From assembly GCA_029287755.1 (NCBI GenBank), contig JARFQM010000295.1, positions 1 through 9,815 of the forward strand: a DNA stretch of 9,815 nucleotides. Reading direction: 5' to 3'. Position numbers and translations under genes: made by a program. Positions 6,075 through 9,815 of this stretch are shown here, one piece after another; the first letter of the stretch is position 1, and every line of letters starts with the position of its first letter. A model generated the notes under the pieces. The model saw only the letters and a program-made list of their open reading frames with translations, ran no database searches and was not told where the DNA came from. This DNA comes from Desulfofustis sp. (GTDB lineage Bacteria; Desulfobacterota; Desulfobulbia; Desulfobulbales; Desulfocapsaceae).

Positions 6075-7459
6075 AAGATACCATCATCGTCGGCGCCGGC
6101 CTCACCGGGCTGGTGATCGGCCATAAACTCAAACTCAGTCACCCGGAACACCAGGTTCTTCTGCTCGAGAAATCGCCATCCCCCGGCGGCGTAATCAGCT
6201 CCTTCAGCGATGCAGGCTATCTGGCTGAATACGGTCCGCATGGCTTCCTGGACAATTGTGCAGAGAGCAGGGAACTGCTTGAGGAGACCGGTCTCGAGGC
6301 AGAATGCGTGCGCGCCTCACTGCACACATTTGTCCGCTACGTCTGCATCGATTCAAAATTGATGCTGATCCCTCAGTCGCCGCTGAAAATCATCCGGGCA
6401 CCGCTGATTCCGTGGCCGGACAAATTCAGGGTTTTGGGCGAACTTTTCAAGAAGCCGCTGACCGGGGAGCCAACCGTGGCGAAATGGGCTGAATACCGTT
6501 TTGGCAAAGCCTTGCTCCCCTACGTTGATGCCGTGTTCACTGGCACCTATGCAGGAGATTACAATGAACTAAAAATCGATGCGGTGATGCCCGGTCTGCG
6601 GCGCATGGAGCGAGAGCACGGGTCCATCATCCGGGGTGCCCTAGCCAAGGCACGAACGGCTCGTAAGAAAAGAGCCAAAGGGCGTCCACTCGAAATGCCG
6701 TCGATGACCAGTTTTCCCGACGGGATGCAGCGTCTGCCGCAGCGCCTCGTAGAAATGCTGGGCCAGCAAATGATCAGCTTGAACTCCGCGGTGACCGCTA
6801 TCAAGAAACTCCCCCGGGGATGGCAGGTTGAAGTGCAGAATGACACCTACCAGGCAGCCAATCTGGTGCTGGCCCTGCCGGTCAACCAGAGCCTTAACCT
6901 CCTTTCCGGAATCGATGGCGAGCCGCCCCTGAAGCAGATTCCCGAGGCCTGGATCGCCACCGTTGTGTTCGGTTTCGATCAGGCTACCCTGCCGCCCGGG
7001 TTCGGCTACCTGATCCCCGAACGGGAGCAACGCTTCACCCTGGGTACCTTGTTCTCCTCCAACATGTTTCCCAACCGGGCTCCAGAAGGCCATATAGTGT
7101 TCGAGACATTGATCGGGGGCAGACGCCACCCCGAGCGTCTGCAACTTGACGATGAGACACTGGCAGCGCACGCCCTGGCCGATGTCAAGGAGCTGCTCGA
7201 GCTGCCGGACACCCCGCACTACACCCGGGTGCTCAGGCCCTCCGGCGGCATCCCCCAGCTGGAAAAAGATTACGGCCGCCTGTTGCAGTGGCGCAACGAT
7301 ATGGTCGGCAGGAATCACGGACTTTACGTCTGCGGCTTCGGCTGGGAAGGGATCGGCCTCAACGATATGATCAAGACGGCCTGCTCGGTGAGTGAAACGA
7401 TTATTTCTCGGGCAGCGCAAACCCAGGAGCAGGCAGAGGCCAAAAAGATCTATTTCTGA
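6062..7459 (+). CDS. hemG: Protoporphyrinogen oxidase, FAD-dependent (HemG/HemY type)
   Basis: A 465-residue flavoprotein of the oxygen-dependent protoporphyrinogen oxidase family (TIGR00562 type), which oxidises protoporphyrinogen IX to protoporphyrin IX, the step before iron insertion in haem synthesis. This family is called hemY in Bacillus and hemG in some annotations; it is unrelated to the flavodoxin-like E. coli HemG. In Gram-positives its relatives act on coproporphyrinogen III, so substrate is inferred. The N-terminal dinucleotide fold is clear: GAGLTGL (11-17), LLEK with Glu36 contacting the FAD ribose, PGG (41-43) and EYGPHGF (56-62). FPDGMQRLPQRL (218-229) is the usual central motif, and the C-terminal FAD closure is CGFGWEGIGLNDMIKTA (424-440). 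ATG 6062 is the only plausible start: an in-frame TAA lies at 6032-6034. Its ribosome site is weak. It is convergent with dnaA, 199 bases away, and stands alone rather than in a hem operon. Confidence 0.92.
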   Translation: MPHLKDTIIVGAGLTGLVIGHKLKLSHPEHQVLLLEKSPSPGGVISSFSDAGYLAEYGPHGFLDNCAESRELLEETGLEAECVRASLHTFVRYVCIDSKLMLIPQSPLKIIRAPLIPWPDKFRVLGELFKKPLTGEPTVAKWAEYRFGKALLPYVDAVFTGTYAGDYNELKIDAVMPGLRRMEREHGSIIRGALAKARTARKKRAKGRPLEMPSMTSFPDGMQRLPQRLVEMLGQQMISLNSAVTAIKKLPRGWQVEVQNDTYQAANLVLALPVNQSLNLLSGIDGEPPLKQIPEAWIATVVFGFDQATLPPGFGYLIPEREQRFTLGTLFSSNMFPNRAPEGHIVFETLIGGRRHPERLQLDDETLAAHALADVKELLELPDTPHYTRVLRPSGGIPQLEKDYGRLLQWRNDMVGRNHGLYVCGFGWEGIGLNDMIKTACSVSETIISRAAQTQEQAEAKKIYF

Positions 7460-7658
7460 GCGGGATCTGCGCCTTGCCTGGGGAACGGCTTTTACTTATC
7501 TGCTGAGCCATTTACAAAACGATCTTTTCGCCCAAACTCTGCGTTATGCTCAAAATTTTATCCTCGGAACATCAATCATATGCCTGTGGTAAAATTTCTC
7601 GCATGCCTTGATTTTGAACGACAATCTTAGTTTTGCAAAAGGCTCTGCCGTGTATGGA

Positions 7659-8975
7659 TTAGAGTTGCTGCAGTTTTTCACTCAGCAGCTTTAGCTGTGA
7701 GGCCACCGAGGTGTCGCGCCTGTTCATGCTGGAGACCACCTTCACAGCATGCATGACGGTCGAGTGGTCGCGATTGAACACCTTACCGATTTCAGCAAGG
7801 GTCTCTTCGGTATATTTACGGCACAAATACATTGCCACCTGGCGTGGGAAGGCGATTGCCCGTTTGCGTGATCTCGAGCGCAGCTCGTTCAGACTGAGTT
7901 TGAACTGATCAGAGACAAGTTCTGTAATAGCAAGAGAGCTCAACTCGGGTGCAGAGCCGGTTAAGAACTTCACCACCTCTTCGACCAGTTTCTCATCCAC
8001 TGTGTTGTTGTTGAGTGCTGCCCTGGCGCCGATGGCAATGATAGTTGACTCGATTCTGCGCACGTCGCCCTTCACGTGGTTGGCGAGATAATCAACGAAT
8101 ACCTGCGGAAGCTCTATATTCTGCTGCTCTGACTTTCGGTTGATTATCCGCCGACGGGTATCGAAATCCGGTTTTTGAATAGAGGTGACGAGTCCCGACG
8201 ACATCCTGGAGACGAAATCGGTGTCAATTCCCTTCAGTTCCCGCGGGCTCGTATTGGCAGTCATTACCACCCGCTTACCCGACTTGATCAGGCAGTCGAG
8301 AACTTCATTGAGTTCCTCCTGGGTCTTGCTTTTGCCTGTCAGGCTCTGCATATCCTCGACCAGCAGAACATCGCACTTTTCCTGGTATTTGCGCTTGAAC
8401 AGGTCCATCTTGTTGGTTTTGATGTTGTGGACCATTTCCGAGGCAAACTGCTGGGCGGTCAGGTAGTGAAGCCTGACCATGGGCTGCGTCTCGAGGAGTT
8501 GATGAGCAATGGCATGAGTCAAATGGGTTTTCCCCAGCCCCGTGCTGCTATTGATGTAGAGACAGGGACCAATGGAGTCATCGAGCAGTGACATCGAGCG
8601 GCAGGCGGACTGGGCCAGAATATTGGACTGCCCAACCATGAAATCAGCAAAGGTATAGCGCGGGTGAAGCGCGCGCACCACCGATCTGCCGGTCGGCAGT
8701 GAAGGCAGGCGCATCTGCACAGGCTGGTCAGAGACAGACGACGGAGCGCATTCTGTGAGCACGACTGTCTTGATCGAGGCGTCAAATTCTGCTACTTTCC
8801 TGCTGATCAACTCCAGATAGTTCTGTTTGACATAGGCGCCAAAATAGCGATCGGGACACGATAATACCAGCTTGGCATCATCCTTGTGATTCAGACCGAG
8901 AGGCTCGATCCAGAGACTGTAAACGGACTCCGACAGAACATCCTGTAATGCTGTTTTCGCTTTTTCCCAGACCAT
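7659..8975 (-). CDS. dnaA: Chromosomal replication initiator DnaA (divergent form)
   Basis: A 438-residue AAA+ initiator that binds DnaA boxes at oriC, melts the origin and loads the helicase. Domain I starts MVWEKAKTALQDVLSESVYSLWIEPL (first 26 residues, given here as two runs: MVWEKAKTAL and QDVLSESVYSLWIEPL). Domain II is very short (about 75-103). The AAA+ core begins at RYTFADFMVGQSN (106-118) and has Walker A SSTGLGKT (143-150), Walker B VLLVED (203-208), sensor I VVMTANTSPRE (236-246), the arginine-finger region VSRMSSGL (255-262) and sensor II GDVRRIES (303-310). Domain IV has RKRAIAFPRQVAMYL (370-384) and the signature RDHSTVMHAV (402-411). Unusual are Ser for the first Walker A Gly and Glu-Asp for the usual Asp-Asp in Walker B. 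ATG 8975 is preferred because domain I aligns from it; a TTG at 8990 would add five residues, and neither start has a clear ribosome site. dnaN does not follow; hemG converges instead. Confidence 0.95.
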   Translation of the reverse strand: MVWEKAKTALQDVLSESVYSLWIEPLGLNHKDDAKLVLSCPDRYFGAYVKQNYLELISRKVAEFDASIKTVVLTECAPSSVSDQPVQMRLPSLPTGRSVVRALHPRYTFADFMVGQSNILAQSACRSMSLLDDSIGPCLYINSSTGLGKTHLTHAIAHQLLETQPMVRLHYLTAQQFASEMVHNIKTNKMDLFKRKYQEKCDVLLVEDMQSLTGKSKTQEELNEVLDCLIKSGKRVVMTANTSPRELKGIDTDFVSRMSSGLVTSIQKPDFDTRRRIINRKSEQQNIELPQVFVDYLANHVKGDVRRIESTIIAIGARAALNNNTVDEKLVEEVVKFLTGSAPELSSLAITELVSDQFKLSLNELRSRSRKRAIAFPRQVAMYLCRKYTEETLAEIGKVFNRDHSTVMHAVKVVSSMNRRDTSVASQLKLLSEKLQQL

Positions 8976-9006
8976 TTTCGCACAAACCAATACTGATTAA
9001 CCGCTA

Positions 9007-9028
9007 TTTCCGGCCATTTGGCCGGAAA
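9007..9028. promoter_or_regulatory. Strong palindrome just upstream of dnaA
   Basis: TTTCCGGCC (9007-9015) and GGCCGGAAA (9020-9028) are exact reverse complements around ATTT. The element begins 31 bases before dnaA ATG 8975. As RNA it would form a 9-bp, five-G:C hairpin in the dnaA leader; as DNA it could be an operator. No T-run follows on the dnaA strand, so it is unlikely to be a terminator for comF. Confidence 0.5.
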
Positions 9029-9148
9029 CGGATCTGAATTCATTGAAAGCAGGACTAATCGTAATCCTACAGATCACAAACACTCTAACAGGTACCGACT
9101 ACAGAATTGCTTCTCTCCATGAAGACAATCAAGGAACAAGAATATGGT

Positions 9149-9364
9149 TGTTGATAGACCTTATTTCGAAACGAAGGTCAAAGACGGTTTATCAAGATTT
9201 TTCAAAAATGAAGACGTGTTACCAACAGTGCTCATAAAGACGCTGAGATACTGGGATGACAACTGATGAGGTCACCAAACTATGGTGGTGCGAGGTTTTG
9301 AAGCAGTCAGGGTTTTTCAACGCTATCCTAACATTTTAGAAATGCAAGGAACAGGTTTTCAACA
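9149..9364. promoter_or_regulatory. Cluster of imperfect DnaA-box-like 9-mers
   Basis: Sites sharing a TTxxCAACA core: CTATCAACA on the minus strand (9149-9157), TTACCAACA (9219-9227), TTTTCAACG (9314-9322) and TTTTCAACA (9356-9364) on the plus strand. Against TTWTNCACA the last has one mismatch and the others two. ATTTTTCAAAAAT (9197-9209) is a related perfect palindrome. The 9356 site abuts the AT-rich core, as expected for a box next to an unwinding element. TTTTCAAC also occurs at 3799-3806, outside the origin, so individual sites may be chance. Confidence 0.35.
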
Positions 9365-9420
9365 ATTTAACAAAAATATTAAACTCAAAATTTATAAAAT
9401 TTATTAGAAATATATAAACA
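9361..9420. other. AT-rich putative DNA unwinding element
   Basis: Only 6 of these 60 bases are G or C, counted by eye, whereas flanking genes are GC-moderate. It starts directly next to the box-like TTTTCAACA (9356-9364). Runs such as ATTTAACAAAAATATTAAAC and TTTATAAAATTTATTAG are the kind of sequence melted by DnaA. The unwinding role is inferred. Confidence 0.5.
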
Positions 9421-9501
9421 TTACTTCATTTTTCTCTTTCTTTTATCAGCTTGTCTCCTGTTTGCGGGATATATAGCCAAAATGTATGGTTAAATTTTTT
9501 T

Positions 9502-9513
9502 AAATTTTTGTAC
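9502..9513. repeat. 12-bp direct repeat AAATTTTTGTAC, copy 1
   Basis: AAATTTTTGTAC preceded by a T7 run, in the putative origin. An identical 12-mer, also preceded by a T-run, lies 109 bases away at 9611-9622. Confidence 0.5.
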
Positions 9514-9582
9514 TCAAGAGCAGACGAGCATCTTGCTTTCTCTGTCTTAATCCAGCTCTTCTAATGTTTATGAGTGATTCAG

Positions 9583-9815
9583 TCAAAACTGATATTTGAT
9601 TTTGTTTTTAAAATTTTTGTACCTTGGGGGAGATAATCCTGATGTCCGGGCAAAGGTTATCACCTCCACAGTCTCGGCGCCGTTTTCCTTTAAAACCCGG
9701 CTGCACTCGGACACCGTAGCGCCAGTGGTGAACACGTCATCGATAAGGCATATTCTTCTGCCGCCGAGCTTTGCGCCTGGCCCAGCCTCTATTGAGCCGG
9801 CCAGATTCCTTCTTC
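9583..9815 (-). CDS. comF: ComF family phosphoribosyltransferase, C-terminal part (5' end outside window)
   Basis: The last 76 residues of a ComF/amidophosphoribosyltransferase-type protein, truncated by the window edge. No start codon is visible, so it must be read as an open frame. The diagnostic PRPP-binding segment is ICLIDDVFTTGATVSECSRV, preceded by KLGGRR. The acidic pair IDD and the TTGAT loop bind the ribose-5-phosphate and pyrophosphate of PRPP. The chain then runs KENGAETVEVITFART, as in ComF proteins. In competent bacteria ComF is a cytosolic factor needed for DNA uptake or processing; its enzymatic substrate is unclear. The C-terminal tail RYKNFKNKIKYQF is Lys/Asn rich because the gene runs into the AT-rich origin region, and it may be a lineage-specific extension. 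It is codirectional with and upstream of dnaA; no terminator hairpin is clear after the TGA at 9585-9583. Confidence 0.88.
   Translation of the reverse strand, partial: RRNLAGSIEAGPGAKLGGRRICLIDDVFTTGATVSECSRVLKENGAETVEVITFARTSGLSPPRYKNFKNKIKYQF
9611..9622. repeat. 12-bp direct repeat AAATTTTTGTAC, copy 2
   Basis: Second copy of AAATTTTTGTAC, preceded by T5 and one extra A. It lies within the last codons of comF, encoding part of the Lys/Asn-rich tail, so it may be a boundary of origin-type DNA extending into the gene. Confidence 0.45.

Larger units (their letters stand above)
9029..9582. other. Putative chromosomal replication origin (oriC), dnaA-comF intergenic region
   Basis: This non-coding stretch between the dnaA leader and the comF stop is far richer in A+T than the rest of the window and holds no convincing gene. 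It contains a very AT-rich core (9361-9420), further AT tracts to about 9510, and several imperfect DnaA-box-like sites. Placement next to dnaA is the commonest bacterial origin position. Perfect TTATCCACA boxes are absent, which lowers confidence. The dnaA promoter must also lie here or in the adjoining leader, but no clear -35/-10 pair is visible. Confidence 0.6.

Noticed and set aside
7471..7494. Possible terminator after hemG (GCCTT ... AACGGC then TTTT)
   Set aside because: The stem is only about five pairs with a bulge and the T-run is short; not strong enough to annotate.
7585..7593. TGTGGTAAA, one mismatch from a DnaA box on the minus strand, downstream of dnaA
   Set aside because: It is a single isolated site without a comparable AT-rich core or neighbouring boxes, so chance is likely.
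7631..7640. Palindrome TTTTGCAAAA near the dnaA 3' end
   Set aside because: Ten-base self-complementary AT-rich words are common, and without a loop it does not form a terminator.
9043..9237. 64-codon plus-strand frame in the dnaA-comF gap
   Set aside because: No recognisable domain, no Shine-Dalgarno, and it sits in the putative origin with box-like sites across it; probably a chance open frame.

Overview
The window is a piece of bacterial chromosome with compact, GC-moderate housekeeping genes. It ends in a strikingly AT-rich intergenic region upstream of dnaA that looks like a replication origin. Protein features point to a Gram-negative proteobacterium: an outer-membrane-type lipoprotein, a periplasmic trypsin-like protease, a YqaA-type DedA protein next to pcm, and a HemG/HemY-type protoporphyrinogen oxidase. 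The DnaA lineage is divergent, with altered Walker A and Walker B residues, and fits Deltaproteobacteria/Desulfobacterota best, perhaps a Desulfobulbales relative. That placement is inference from family resemblance and was not tested by a search.

Layout from left to right. Bases 1-730 (+) hold the 3' part of a yaaA-family gene that enters from outside the window. It converges with a minus-strand gene (745-1929) for a secreted S1C-like serine protease with a long helical insertion inside its catalytic domain. Next is a tight minus-strand cluster, read right to left: a small BamE/SmpA-like lipoprotein (3663-3286), pcm (3280-2636) and a YqaA/DedA membrane protein (2649-2032). Gaps there are a few bases or overlaps, so this is very probably one operon. 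Upstream on the same strand is htpG (5775-3901). A 286-base divergent region separates htpG from hemG (6062-7459, +) and contains an open frame with a suggestive cysteine pattern. hemG converges with dnaA (8975-7659, -). Upstream of dnaA lies about 600 bp of non-coding DNA, then the 3' end of comF (9815-9583, -), a partial gene with no start in the window.

Functionally, yaaA (peroxide stress), htpG (chaperone), pcm (isoaspartyl repair) and the trypsin-like protease all relate to protein or oxidative damage control, though nothing shows they are co-regulated. hemG belongs to haem biosynthesis. dnaA with the adjacent AT-rich region, imperfect DnaA-box-like sites and a strong palindrome makes the right-hand third the most informative part. 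I see no mobile elements, CRISPR arrays, rRNA or tRNA genes, and no convincing novel multi-gene system. The items worth checking are the origin, the unusual DnaA, the protease insertion and the short CW/C-x-x-C reading frame upstream of hemG.
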